From contig NZ_CP128362.1 in the NCBI RefSeq assembly GCF_034274695.1, positions 744,001-808,000 on the forward strand: a stretch of 64,000 nt of DNA. The letters are read 5' to 3'. The translations under genes were made by a program, and so were the position numbers. Shown here one piece after another: positions 45,507 through 53,464 of this stretch. This DNA is from Chitinophaga sp. LS1 (lineage in GTDB: Bacteria > Bacteroidota > Bacteroidia > Chitinophagales > Chitinophagaceae). Below the pieces are notes generated by a model. The model saw only the letters and a list, made by a program, of their open reading frames with translations. It did no database searches and was not told where the DNA came from. How positions within the stretch are numbered: position 1 is the first letter of the stretch; every line of letters starts with the position of its first letter.

Positions 45507-46940
45507 ATGAATAAAACTTGCGAACAAGTTTGGGAAAGGTGTCTTAATATAATTAGGGATATTGTGGAATGGCAGCCATTTAAAACCTGGTTTGAACCTA
45601 TTAAACCGATCCAGCTTGAAAACAATGTTTTAACGATTCAAGTACCTAGTCAGTTCTTCTATGAATATCTGGAAGAACATTACGTTGGATTATTAGGTAA
45701 GACAATCAAGCGTGAACTGGGAAAAGAAGCAAGGCTGGAATATCGCATAGTAGTTGAGAACGGAACACCCCATCAACATCCTAAAACTGTGAATATGCCA
45801 GGGCAATTCACTAAGACCAAGAAAGACAGCGAAGTTGATTTTCCGCTTACGATACAAAATCCGGTAAAGAACCCATTCGTTATACCGGGTATCAAACGCG
45901 TTCAAATAGACTCACAGCTGAATCCTCACTACACGTTCGATGCTTACATCGAAGGTGATTGTAATCGCGTGGCACGCAGAGCTGGTAAAACAGTATCTGA
46001 GAAACCAGGTGGCACCTCCTTCAATCCATTAGTAATATATGGTTCTGTTGGTTTAGGTAAAACGCATCTGGCGCAGGCGATCGGTAATGAAGTGAAACGT
46101 CTTCATCCCAACAAAGCAGTGCTGTACGTAAGCGCTGAGAAATTTATCAATCAGTTCATTGATCACTCTAAGAATAGTATCATCAATGACTTCATTCACT
46201 TCTATCAGCTCATCGATGTGCTGATCGTAGATGACATACAGTTCTTTGCCCGTGCAGAAAAAACACAGGATGCGTTCTTCGCTATCTTCAACCACCTGCA
46301 TCAATCCGGTAAGCAACTCATATTAACATCCGATAAGTCGCCCAAAGATCTGGATGGCTTACAGGAAAGATTACTGAGCCGCTTCCGCTGGGGCCTGAGT
46401 GCCGACATGCAAATGCCGGACTTCGAGACTCGTATGGAGATCCTCGAAATGAAGATGAAGAATGATGGTCTTGAAATGCCAAAAGAAGTAGTGAAGTATG
46501 TTGCATATAATATTCAAAGCAACGTACGCGAACTGGAAGGTGCACTCATCTCCCTGCTCGCACAATCTTCGCTCAACAGAAAAGAGATCGATCTGGAACT
46601 CGCTAAGCGTGTACTGAAATCTTTCGTTAAAACTTCTTCTAAAGAAATTACGATCGAAAGCATCCAGAAAATGGTATGCGAATACTTTGATGTACCTTAT
46701 GATAAGCTCCTGCAGAAAACACGTAAACGTGAAATCGTACAGGCCAGACAAATCACGATGTACCTTGCAAAGTCTTTTACAAAGAATTCACTAAAAACTA
46801 TCGGAGAGCACTTTGGCGGACGCGACCACACTACCGTGATTCACTCCTGCCAGACAGTGAAGGATCTGATGGATACTGATAATACTTTCCGTGATAATGT
46901 AATTGAATTGCAACAGAAAGTACAGTTGGCAGCTATGTAA
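45507..46940 (+). CDS. dnaA: Chromosomal replication initiator DnaA
   Basis: 477 residues. Domain I (CEQVWERCLNIIRDIVEWQPFKTWFEPIKP), a short linker, AAA+ domain III with Walker A GSVGLGKTHLAQAIGNEV, Walker B VLIVDDIQFF, sensor region LTSDKSPKDLDGLQERLLSRFRWG, and domain IV with the DnaA signature GEHFGGRDHTTVIHSCQTV. It binds DnaA boxes and opens oriC. Full length and intact. Its terminator has been cut by an IS1595-family insertion in the T-tract. Confidence 0.98.
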   Translation: MNKTCEQVWERCLNIIRDIVEWQPFKTWFEPIKPIQLENNVLTIQVPSQFFYEYLEEHYVGLLGKTIKRELGKEARLEYRIVVENGTPHQHPKTVNMPGQFTKTKKDSEVDFPLTIQNPVKNPFVIPGIKRVQIDSQLNPHYTFDAYIEGDCNRVARRAGKTVSEKPGGTSFNPLVIYGSVGLGKTHLAQAIGNEVKRLHPNKAVLYVSAEKFINQFIDHSKNSIINDFIHFYQLIDVLIVDDIQFFARAEKTQDAFFAIFNHLHQSGKQLILTSDKSPKDLDGLQERLLSRFRWGLSADMQMPDFETRMEILEMKMKNDGLEMPKEVVKYVAYNIQSNVRELEGALISLLAQSSLNRKEIDLELAKRVLKSFVKTSSKEITIESIQKMVCEYFDVPYDKLLQKTRKREIVQARQITMYLAKSFTKNSLKTIGEHFGGRDHTTVIHSCQTVKDLMDTDNTFRDNVIELQQKVQLAAM

Positions 46941-46969
46941 ATGATGCCCCTATATAAACCTTTTTATTT

Positions 46970-46990
46970 CCCAGGCAATAAAAGCCTGGG
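46970..46990 (+). terminator. dnaA terminator, T-tract used as IS target
   Basis: CCCAGGC (46970-46976), 7-base loop, GCCTGGG (46984-46990), then A and nine T. The insertion element's left target duplicate (46994-47001) lies inside this T-run. Confidence 0.85.
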
Positions 46991-47001
46991 ATTTTTTTTT
47001 A

Positions 47002-47974
47002 TAGAATTACCCATTTAGCTCTCGTAAAGTTAAAAATAAAGGAGCAGCAGCAACCATCCTGGATAAAAGTTTGTGCATTATACTGCCCAAATGATTTCTT
47101 CTGTTAAATCGGAAATGAAATTCATTTAAGTATGCCTGCATATGATTTTCAGAAACACGATGATGAATGCCTCTTAACCAACCTTTAAAATTCATGATAT
47201 GAGTATGTAAATGAGGGAAATTTTTGCCATTACCAGATTCTACTTGCTCCAACCGTGGAAATATAGTCTTTAGTGGAGCATAAGCTGTCCAGCCATCTGT
47301 CACTACCCGTGATTTTTTATCGATGTGTTTTTCCATAAATGGCTGAAACGATGTAGAGCTGTAATTCTCTATGCATTGGGCATACGCTCTGCCAGTCTTT
47401 CTATTTCGGCATACTTTTTCAACTGCTATCAGGATAATTTTTCGATCTCCTTTAGCCCGACCTTGATTCCCTTCCTCCTTGCCACCAATCACAAATTCAT
47501 CTACCTCTACACGACCTTGTAATGGAAACTGTTCACTACTTTGCATGCCCTCCTGCACTTTGCGCTTAAAATACCAGGCACTTGTTTGACGGATGCCATA
47601 TTCCCTGCTTATTTCGCAACTTGACATCCCCTTTTTACTTACACTCAAACGGAAACAAATCTGAAAAGCTGTCAGCAAACTGAATTTTACTTTATGAAAC
47701 AATGTCCCTGCTGTGGGGGACTCATTATAATTGCAAGCGTGACAACGTCTATCAAGCCACCTTTTACCTTTCCACCACATTTCTCCACCACACTTCTTAC
47801 AACGAAACCCTTGCTGCCACTTCAACTCTGCAAGGTATTGTAAACACGATTCTGCATCTGGAAAATGTCTTTTAAAACTTTCAATTGTGACGCCCCTAAA
47901 CATAGTTTTTTTTATAAAGCTATGATAGCACTACGCCGTATATTTGCGTAACGACCCGTAAATGGGTAATTCTA
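47002..47974. mobile_element. Complete IS1595-family insertion sequence
   Basis: 973 bp, bounded by perfect 16-bp inverted repeats TAGAATTACCCATTTA (47002-47017) and its complement (47959-47974). Flanked by the 8-bp direct repeat TTTTTTTA (46994-47001 and 47975-47982), the duplication length known for IS1595. It carries one transposase gene on the minus strand. Intact ends, perfect TIRs and an intact transposase point to a recent insertion. Confidence 0.93.
47007..47903 (-). CDS. IS1595-family (ISXO2-like) transposase
   Basis: 298 residues. N-terminal zinc ribbon (CKKCGGEMWWKGKRWLDRRC, then HACN), then the ISXO2-type DDE/N domain: VEVDEFVIGGKE (first Asp), VVTDGWTAY (second Asp), and the HTHIMNFKGWLRG ... 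HRVSENHMQAYLNEFHFRFNRR end segment typical of the family. Full length with no frameshift. The stop codon is inside the left inverted repeat. Confidence 0.95.
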   Translation of the reverse strand: MFRGVTIESFKRHFPDAESCLQYLAELKWQQGFRCKKCGGEMWWKGKRWLDRRCHACNYNESPTAGTLFHKVKFSLLTAFQICFRLSVSKKGMSSCEISREYGIRQTSAWYFKRKVQEGMQSSEQFPLQGRVEVDEFVIGGKEEGNQGRAKGDRKIILIAVEKVCRNRKTGRAYAQCIENYSSTSFQPFMEKHIDKKSRVVTDGWTAYAPLKTIFPRLEQVESGNGKNFPHLHTHIMNFKGWLRGIHHRVSENHMQAYLNEFHFRFNRRNHLGSIMHKLLSRMVAAAPLFLTLRELNG

Positions 47975-48049
47975 TTTTTTTATATTCATAGTCATCAACC
48001 ACCTCGTCGGTTAACAATTTGATAATTACACCTCATAAGGAACAACCAA

Positions 48050-48057
48050 TACCTTTG
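48050..48057 (+). promoter_or_regulatory. Possible -7 element before the ECF sigma gene
   Basis: TACCTTTG matches TAnnTTTG. It is so close to ATG 48063 that the in-frame ATG at 48075 may be the real start, giving a very short leader. The IS right end is about 75 bp upstream. No -33 match at the normal distance. Confidence 0.4.
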
Positions 48058-48062
48058 CACCA

Positions 48063-48620
48063 TTGATGCACCTTATGCCAAAAGATTGTCAACATACACA
48101 CTGGGATGCTATCCGCACAGGTAATGAAGACGCTTTCCGTCAGCTCTTCGAGTTGCACTGGCAGGACCTCTTCACCTACGCGTCCCGTATCACCCGCGAT
48201 CCCGCCACTGCGCAGGACGCGGTCCAAAGTGTATTCATCCATCTCTGGGAAAAACATACCTCCCTGCCCCCGGTCACCGCTGTACTCCCCTACCTCCGCA
48301 CCGCCCTCAAACATCGCCTCCTCAACGCTATGCGCGATGAAAACCTCTATCAAAAACATGTCGATACCTTTCATCAGGTAGCCGATAACTATCACGCTAC
48401 CCCCGCTCACGAACAACTCCACCTCAAAGAAACTGAACAACAATTATTACAATCCATCAATCGCCTGCCCGAACGCATGAAGGAAGTCTTTTACATGAAT
48501 AGAGTGGAAGACCTTTCTGTCGCTGAAATCGCACTGCGCCTGGGTTCCAGCCCTCAAACTATCCGTAATCAGCTCAATACGGCGCTTCAGCGGATTAAAC
48601 ATATTTTTATTGTAGAATAA
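48063..48620 (+). CDS. ECF sigma factor, FecI-like
   Basis: 185 residues (ATG 48075 gives 181). Sigma-70 region 2 about 22-92 (DAFRQLFELHWQDLFTYASRI, AQDAVQSVFIHLWEKH) and region 4 about 125-182 (INRLPERMKEVFYMNRVEDLSVAEIALRLGSSPQTIRNQLNTALQRI). In Bacteroidota these are normally followed at once by fecR, susC and susD. Here the FecR gene is 3.7 kb away, with an HTH protein, a secreted sandwich protein and a RloA-type ATPase between. It is probably the sigma factor for the downstream FecR/SusC/SusD/phosphatase genes. Confidence 0.93.
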   Translation: MMHLMPKDCQHTHWDAIRTGNEDAFRQLFELHWQDLFTYASRITRDPATAQDAVQSVFIHLWEKHTSLPPVTAVLPYLRTALKHRLLNAMRDENLYQKHVDTFHQVADNYHATPAHEQLHLKETEQQLLQSINRLPERMKEVFYMNRVEDLSVAEIALRLGSSPQTIRNQLNTALQRIKHIFIVE

Positions 48621-48635
48621 AGCACGGTCACTACA

Positions 48636-48776
48636 ATGGTTGCATCTTATCTCCTACAGCATGTCAAACATATCTTATACGACTTTAACGACGACTCGTT
48701 TGATGGTCAGCCAATTGATAATTATAAAGTAGTCAGAAGTTATATTCAGGATCAGGTTATTGCAAAAGGTCTTTAA
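48636..48776 (+). CDS. Possible 46-residue small protein
   Basis: A short open frame right after the sigma gene (15 bp gap) reading MVASYLLQHVKHILYDFNDD at the start and ending RSYIQDQVIAKGL. It overlaps tail to tail with the HTH gene by 20 bases. Composition is plausible, but there is no family match. Could be chance. Confidence 0.25.
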   Translation: MVASYLLQHVKHILYDFNDDSFDGQPIDNYKVVRSYIQDQVIAKGL

Positions 48777-49017
48777 AACCGGCAAACTTTGCCAAAGTAT
48801 TCAGTGTCGTTACCGCAGGTATATTCTCATATTTCAGCTTCCCCCACAACCGCTTCAAGGTGGTTACACTCAATGTAACACCCGTCTTATCCTGTATCGC
48901 TACACTCAACTTTTCGAAGTCATAATTCGTCCATTCACTACTCTTCCCCCAGTTCAAACGGGTTTCGATAAGTGACACGCAGCTATTTATATAATTTATG
49001 TCAATATTCTTAGTCAT
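48757..49017 (-). CDS. Small HTH-like protein, 86 residues
   Basis: The sequence (WTNYDFEKLSVAIQDKTGVTLSVTTLKRLWGKLKYENIPAVTTLNTLAKFAGFKDLLQ) resembles the N-terminal helix-turn-helix region that begins larger regulators in Chitinophaga and relatives. Here it ends right after that region, so it is either a stand-alone DNA-binding protein or a truncated one. It is divergent from the secreted sandwich protein gene, with 125 bp between their starts, so it may control that gene. Confidence 0.65.
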   Translation of the reverse strand: MTKNIDINYINSCVSLIETRLNWGKSSEWTNYDFEKLSVAIQDKTGVTLSVTTLKRLWGKLKYENIPAVTTLNTLAKFAGFKDLLQ

Positions 49018-49142
49018 TGCATTTCAGACTATTACAAAATTGCACCGACTTGCACAAACTTGCTCAAGCCCTGCTTCAAAGGGAAATTACTGATTATTCA
49101 CATTTGCAGTACTTATCCGCTCACAAATTTAAAAAGCAGAAT

Positions 49143-50276
49143 ATGACAAAAACAGTCACCGGTCTATTATTAGCATTATTATTAGCAACCCATGTGAACG
49201 CACAACACAACGCCGCTAAAAAGGAAGTGAGGGTAGCACTGCAGGCAGCTAACTGGGAATACCAGCCTGATGCAGTGGAATTCCTGACTTATAAATCTGT
49301 ACCCACCCTGAAGATCACTGGCAAAGGCCTCGTCATCCTGAAAGACCTTGACTTTAAAGATGGCACCATCGAATTCGATATGGAACCCATTGACAAAAGC
49401 TTTACCTCTTTTTACTTCAGAAGGAGCAGCAACAACGAATCGGAATGTTTTTATTTCCGGCTATTCAAAGCCCCCAACATTGATGCAGAAGATGCTATTC
49501 AATATGCGCCCATCATTAAAGGGGTCAACCTCTGGGATATGTTATACCAATACCAGCGGAATGCAATGATTGATACAAGCGGATGGAACCACGTAAAACT
49601 GGTGATCTCCGGTAAACAAATGCGGGTATTCGTCAATGGAAGAATGGATATGCCCCTCGAAATCCCTTACCTGGAAGGTACGAATGATCACGGCGGACTT
49701 GCTTTTGAGGGTCACGCGATCTTCGCCAATCTTGTTCTAAAACCAGATCAGGTAGAAGGACTTTCTCCATGGCCCGGCACAGATATCACTGACAACGATG
49801 CCCGTTACCTGCGGAAATGGCAGATCAGTCAAGTGATAAATATGGCTGAAAAAATTGATTTCAACTATGCCCTGCTGCCGGATAAAACAACTGTCTGGGA
49901 TACTATCCGGGCAGAAAGACGTGGGCTCATCAATCTCACCCGTAAATATGGAGGTGCTGCTATGGGCCCGCGCAGAGTCACCTTTTTAAAAACCACCATT
50001 TATGCCAATAGTCCGCAAAAAAAACAGCTACATCTGGGGTTTAGTGATGAAATATATGTATTCATCAACGGGCAACCTTTATACATGGACAAAAACCTCT
50101 ATGGTACCCCTTTGATGAAAGGCCCTGATGGTCGTTGTACCATAGATAATACTTCATTCGGACTGCCGTTAGCCCAGGGTGCCAATGAATTGCTCATTGG
50201 GGTGGCTAATAATTTCTATGGCTGGGGGATAATTGCTCAATTGGATAACCTGAATGGCGTCTCGATTGAAAGATGA
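49143..50276 (+). CDS. Secreted concanavalin-like (LamG/DUF1080-like) protein
   Basis: 377 residues from ATG 49143 (MTKTVTGLLLALLLATHVNAQ, clear signal peptide); the frame from 49017 adds 42 residues overlapping the divergent gene's start. Residues about 40-210 look like a concanavalin-type sandwich (LVILKDLDFKDGTIEFDMEP, SFYFRRSSNNESECFYFRLF, WNHVKLVISGKQMRVFVNGRMDMPLEIPYL). A second beta domain follows (about 225-377; LHLGFSDEIYVFINGQPLY, ANELLIGVANNFYGWGIIAQ). No catalytic residues identified. A glycan- or surface-binding role is a guess. Confidence 0.8.
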   Translation: MTKTVTGLLLALLLATHVNAQHNAAKKEVRVALQAANWEYQPDAVEFLTYKSVPTLKITGKGLVILKDLDFKDGTIEFDMEPIDKSFTSFYFRRSSNNESECFYFRLFKAPNIDAEDAIQYAPIIKGVNLWDMLYQYQRNAMIDTSGWNHVKLVISGKQMRVFVNGRMDMPLEIPYLEGTNDHGGLAFEGHAIFANLVLKPDQVEGLSPWPGTDITDNDARYLRKWQISQVINMAEKIDFNYALLPDKTTVWDTIRAERRGLINLTRKYGGAAMGPRRVTFLKTTIYANSPQKKQLHLGFSDEIYVFINGQPLYMDKNLYGTPLMKGPDGRCTIDNTSFGLPLAQGANELLIGVANNFYGWGIIAQLDNLNGVSIER

Positions 50277-50308
50277 GCATACAGTCAGGGACTTTCTTCC
50301 AACCTTAG

Positions 50309-50336
50309 AGACAAATAGTATGTCCACTATTTGTCT
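50309..50336. other. Inverted repeat AGACAAATAGT/ACTATTTGTCT
   Basis: Perfect 11-bp arms around a 6-base spacer, not followed by a T-run. It could be an RNA hairpin or a protein-binding dyad. Confidence 0.5.
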
Positions 50337-50410
50337 ACAATCACATGTATAATAGTTCGATACTTGTCGCCTTCCCAGTACAAGTGAAGCTGGCGCTTCG
50401 AAGCAATTAA

Positions 50411-50436
50411 AAAGGCACCGCGAGAGCGGTGTCTTT
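50411..50436 (+). terminator. Terminator after the concanavalin-like gene
   Basis: 11-bp stem with one G-T pair (50411-50421 with 50426-50436), GAGA loop, T-rich tail on the plus strand. It lies 135 bp after the stop codon. Confidence 0.75.
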
Positions 50437-50550
50437 GGTTTTTAATCCTTCCCCTTCAACATAGTTACAAATTGGGATGCTATAATTTAGTTACCGCTGT
50501 CTCTAAAATAATATCTAACTGATCTTTAATGTAAGGTAATAAGACATTCC

Positions 50551-51921
50551 TTATTCCTTGTCAAATATTTCATCCTTATGCCAGTTGAGATCTTTTAAAT
50601 TTGATAAAAAGGGAATACCACCATATCTACCATTTAAATAACCATTTTCTATGTTTATTGTATTATGTACTTTATAATCGCTAAGTGAATACATCTTTGA
50701 TGATCCATCAACATCTTTTTGAGAAAACCATATTTCATCTGTTCGAAGAATATTCTGGTCTAATAAACATGATTCATGAGTTGTAAAAATTAACTGACCT
50801 TTAACCTGATCATCATGTGAAATTTTTTTGATAATCTCTTTAATCATCAATGGATGAATACTCCGTTCAATTTCATCAATTAAAAAGACCTTTTCCTTAT
50901 AGATTATCTTTTGAAGTGCGGGAATGTACTCAATTAATCTTCTTGTTCCATCTGACTCAAGAGTAATATTGAATGGGACTAAACCACCTTCAATAGATTC
51001 ATGAGAGGTAACCAATCTTTTTATTACCACATTACCATTTTCCTTAACAACCGCAATGCCGTCTCTAGTTGAAAAAATTGGTAAAACTCCATCTGGCAAT
51101 TCACTAGTACGTGAAAGCAAAGCCTTCAGGATATCTTTATCAATTCCAGATATAGAATTTTCTTCGTTTTCAGAGAAACTTTCTTTTAGTACATCAATTG
51201 ATGCTACACCTGTACTTAAACTAGGTAAAAGATCGTTAGCAAATTTCTTTACGCTCTCATCTTTATCCAAAATATCAGCAATTACGTCTGGCTTTGTATT
51301 AGGTTTAATAATTATTAAATTAGATCTAAACCACTCCATCACATTTTTAGTATCTGAAAATTCATTTTCATATTTGTTAGCCAGGAATGATAATAAGACG
51401 TCATCTTTATTAATAAGCTTTTCAGCTAATACTTCTGCAAAAAATGAATTTTTAGGATCCTTATAATATTCCTCAAAAAAACGAATCGTTTGCTTGCCAT
51501 TTAATATTTCGCGTTCAAAAATTAAAATATCTTTTTCAATTTGACTTTCTGCGAAATATTCATAAAGTATTTGCCCCTTATCAAAAGTTATTGAATAAAA
51601 GTAAGTATGTAGTCCACAAAAAAACTCTAACGATAATGATGTGGGATCTTCCTGAGATTTATGAGATAATTTAAACTTAACCTCTTTGGGTACAACAGAA
51701 ATCGTTCCTTTTATAATTATCCTTGACAATAACTCTATCCCTTTTACAAGATTTGACTTACCAGAACCATTAGCGCCATAGACAGCACTTAGCCTCAGAA
51801 CCGAAATATTATTCTTAACGATTTTATGATGTGGGAGATTAGTACTTCTATTGGGCAATAAATTAAATTCAGTCTCTTCTTTAAAAGAAAAAAGATTTTT
51901 GGCTGTAAAGCGCAATAACAT
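50551..51921 (-). CDS. RloA-type AAA ATPase without an RloB partner
   Basis: 456 residues. SMC/ABC-like ATPase: MLLRFTAKNLFSFKEETEF start, Walker A VYGANGSGKSNLVKG (about 48-60), an ESDGTRRLIEYIPAL signature region, Walker B KVFLIDEIERSIHP, switch His in LIFTTHESCLLDQ, and a C-terminal GYLNGRYGGIPFLSNL block. This is the AAA_15/21 group containing RloA/AbiLi and related phage-defence ATPases. It shares start, core and tail blocks with the ATPase at 61160-62524. No RloB, DUF4435 or nuclease gene is next to it. AT-rich compared with its neighbours and oriented against them, suggesting acquisition. Confidence 0.88.
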   Translation of the reverse strand: MLLRFTAKNLFSFKEETEFNLLPNRSTNLPHHKIVKNNISVLRLSAVYGANGSGKSNLVKGIELLSRIIIKGTISVVPKEVKFKLSHKSQEDPTSLSLEFFCGLHTYFYSITFDKGQILYEYFAESQIEKDILIFEREILNGKQTIRFFEEYYKDPKNSFFAEVLAEKLINKDDVLLSFLANKYENEFSDTKNVMEWFRSNLIIIKPNTKPDVIADILDKDESVKKFANDLLPSLSTGVASIDVLKESFSENEENSISGIDKDILKALLSRTSELPDGVLPIFSTRDGIAVVKENGNVVIKRLVTSHESIEGGLVPFNITLESDGTRRLIEYIPALQKIIYKEKVFLIDEIERSIHPLMIKEIIKKISHDDQVKGQLIFTTHESCLLDQNILRTDEIWFSQKDVDGSSKMYSLSDYKVHNTINIENGYLNGRYGGIPFLSNLKDLNWHKDEIFDKE

Positions 51922-52319
51922 ATCTGTGAGATTTTCACGGTAATTTATGAAAATAATGGGAATAGCCTATATTTTAATGCAAAAAAGCTATCAAATTGTG
52001 AGACCTTCACTTTTCTTACAAGTTCATCAATAAATAATGGAGAAGCTCTAAAAATGAATTTTAATTCTATAATTGTTTTAAATCCAGAATATTGTACAAA
52101 TCCGGGTAATTATGGACGATGTGATTAGATAGTCATCCCTCATTATCATAAATTGCTGGGAATCAAATTACTTCTTGTCTAAATGGCACATTTTACGTTA
52201 CAATGCCCGACGATAGAATGTTTCATCCGGGTAAACACAATCCCCAATTATAACTCCCACCCAAAAAAAACTTTCCCTCCCAATAGTTATTCCCCCCTTC
52301 CTCCGTGTCTTTATATCAA
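51922..52319. other. Spacer between the solo RloA gene and fecR
   Basis: About 400 AT-rich bases without a credible gene. It should contain the promoters of both divergent genes; none could be fixed with confidence. Confidence 0.45.
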
Positions 52320-53231
52320 ATGGACAAAAAGGACCTTTCATCACTCTTAAAAAAATACCAGCAAGGCGACTGCACCAAAGAAGAAGAACAACTCCTCTTT
52401 GACTGGCTCGACGCCCTGGAAGCCGACGCCTCCGACGTAGCACCCGCTACCGACATGGACGCCGTCAGGCTTGCTATGATGGAAGAAATCCCCCTCCTCT
52501 CCAACAAAAAGAAACGATACATCTGGCTCAAAGCCGCAGCAGCAGTACTCCCATTAATCATCGGTACGTACCTCCTCTGGCCCCGCCAACAAAAATCACA
52601 ACTGGCTGCCAACTGGCAAACCATCACCAACACCAGCCATCGCATTCAAAAAGTCTATCTGCCAGATAGCTCTATCGTATATCTCGGTGCCTACAGCACC
52701 CTCCAATATAATCCCTCAAGAAAAGTAATATTAAAAGAAGGAAAAGCCTTCTTCGATGTCAGGACTAATCCGGCACAACCATTTATCGTATCAGATGCCA
52801 GCGGTGTACGCACCACCGTTCTCGGCACCTCATTTATAGCAGAATATAATAACAAGGTATCCAGTATCGCAGTCGCCACCGGCAAAGTAAGCGTGCAAAG
52901 CGGCGCCAGCAAAACCATCCTGGTACCCGATCAACGCCTCACCTGTGCCAAAGGAACCGTTTTACAGGATCAAATCTCCTCCGCCGATTTATTAGCATGG
53001 ACAAGAGGAGAGATCATCCTGCGCAACGCCTCCTTACACGACCTGATACTCGCTATCAGGGAACACTACGGCATCACTGCCACTACAAAAATGGATACCA
53101 GGAAAGGAAGTTATAACCTCCGCATTACTGACAAAATGCCTTTACAGGCACTACTGGAAGTGGTGGAGAAAATATCGTATAAACCGAAAATTCATTTCAA
53201 ACTGCAGCATGATCAACTGAGCATTGAGTAG
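52320..53231 (+). CDS. FecR-family anti-sigma factor
   Basis: 303 residues from ATG 52320; a GTG at 52305 adds 5 residues. Cytoplasmic N-terminus (about 1-70, DLSSLLKKYQQGDCTKEEEQLLFDWL), one membrane helix (about 72-92), a FecR domain (about 105-205; VYLPDSSIVYLGAYSTLQY, GKAFFDVRTNPAQPFIVSD, TTVLGTSFIAEY) and a DUF4974-like end (about 235-303; FELQH-type HFKLQHDQLSIE). It passes the signal from the STN domain of the next gene's receptor to an ECF sigma factor. Confidence 0.95.
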   Translation: MDKKDLSSLLKKYQQGDCTKEEEQLLFDWLDALEADASDVAPATDMDAVRLAMMEEIPLLSNKKKRYIWLKAAAAVLPLIIGTYLLWPRQQKSQLAANWQTITNTSHRIQKVYLPDSSIVYLGAYSTLQYNPSRKVILKEGKAFFDVRTNPAQPFIVSDASGVRTTVLGTSFIAEYNNKVSSIAVATGKVSVQSGASKTILVPDQRLTCAKGTVLQDQISSADLLAWTRGEIILRNASLHDLILAIREHYGITATTKMDTRKGSYNLRITDKMPLQALLEVVEKISYKPKIHFKLQHDQLSIE

Positions 53232-53368
53232 CATGAAGCTGTAGAAAAAGCCATCATTATTTAAAATCTATCATCGGTGTTACACACCGGAAGGGAAAAG
53301 TATTGCCTGAAAAAAAATCAGCATCATAAAAACTATTGCCATAAAAAAGCAATCTGCATAGAAACAAA

Positions 53369-53447
53369 ACAATCTTTTGCAAAAAACACTGATAGCAATC
53401 AATCAGCATAACAAACAAATACACATCAATCACACACAATCTTTTGC
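53369..53447 (+). repeat. Two copies of ACAATCTTTTGC in the susC leader
   Basis: Identical 12-mers at 53369-53380 and 53436-53447, 67 bp apart, between fecR and the STN-type susC. Possibly part of an ECF-sigma promoter or a leader duplication. Confidence 0.5.
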
Positions 53448-53464
53448 CTTAACAAACACTATAT

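Noticed and set aside
53232..53464. A hidden small gene between fecR and susC
   Set aside because: AT-rich leader with A-runs and repeated 12-mers; no frame with protein-like composition.
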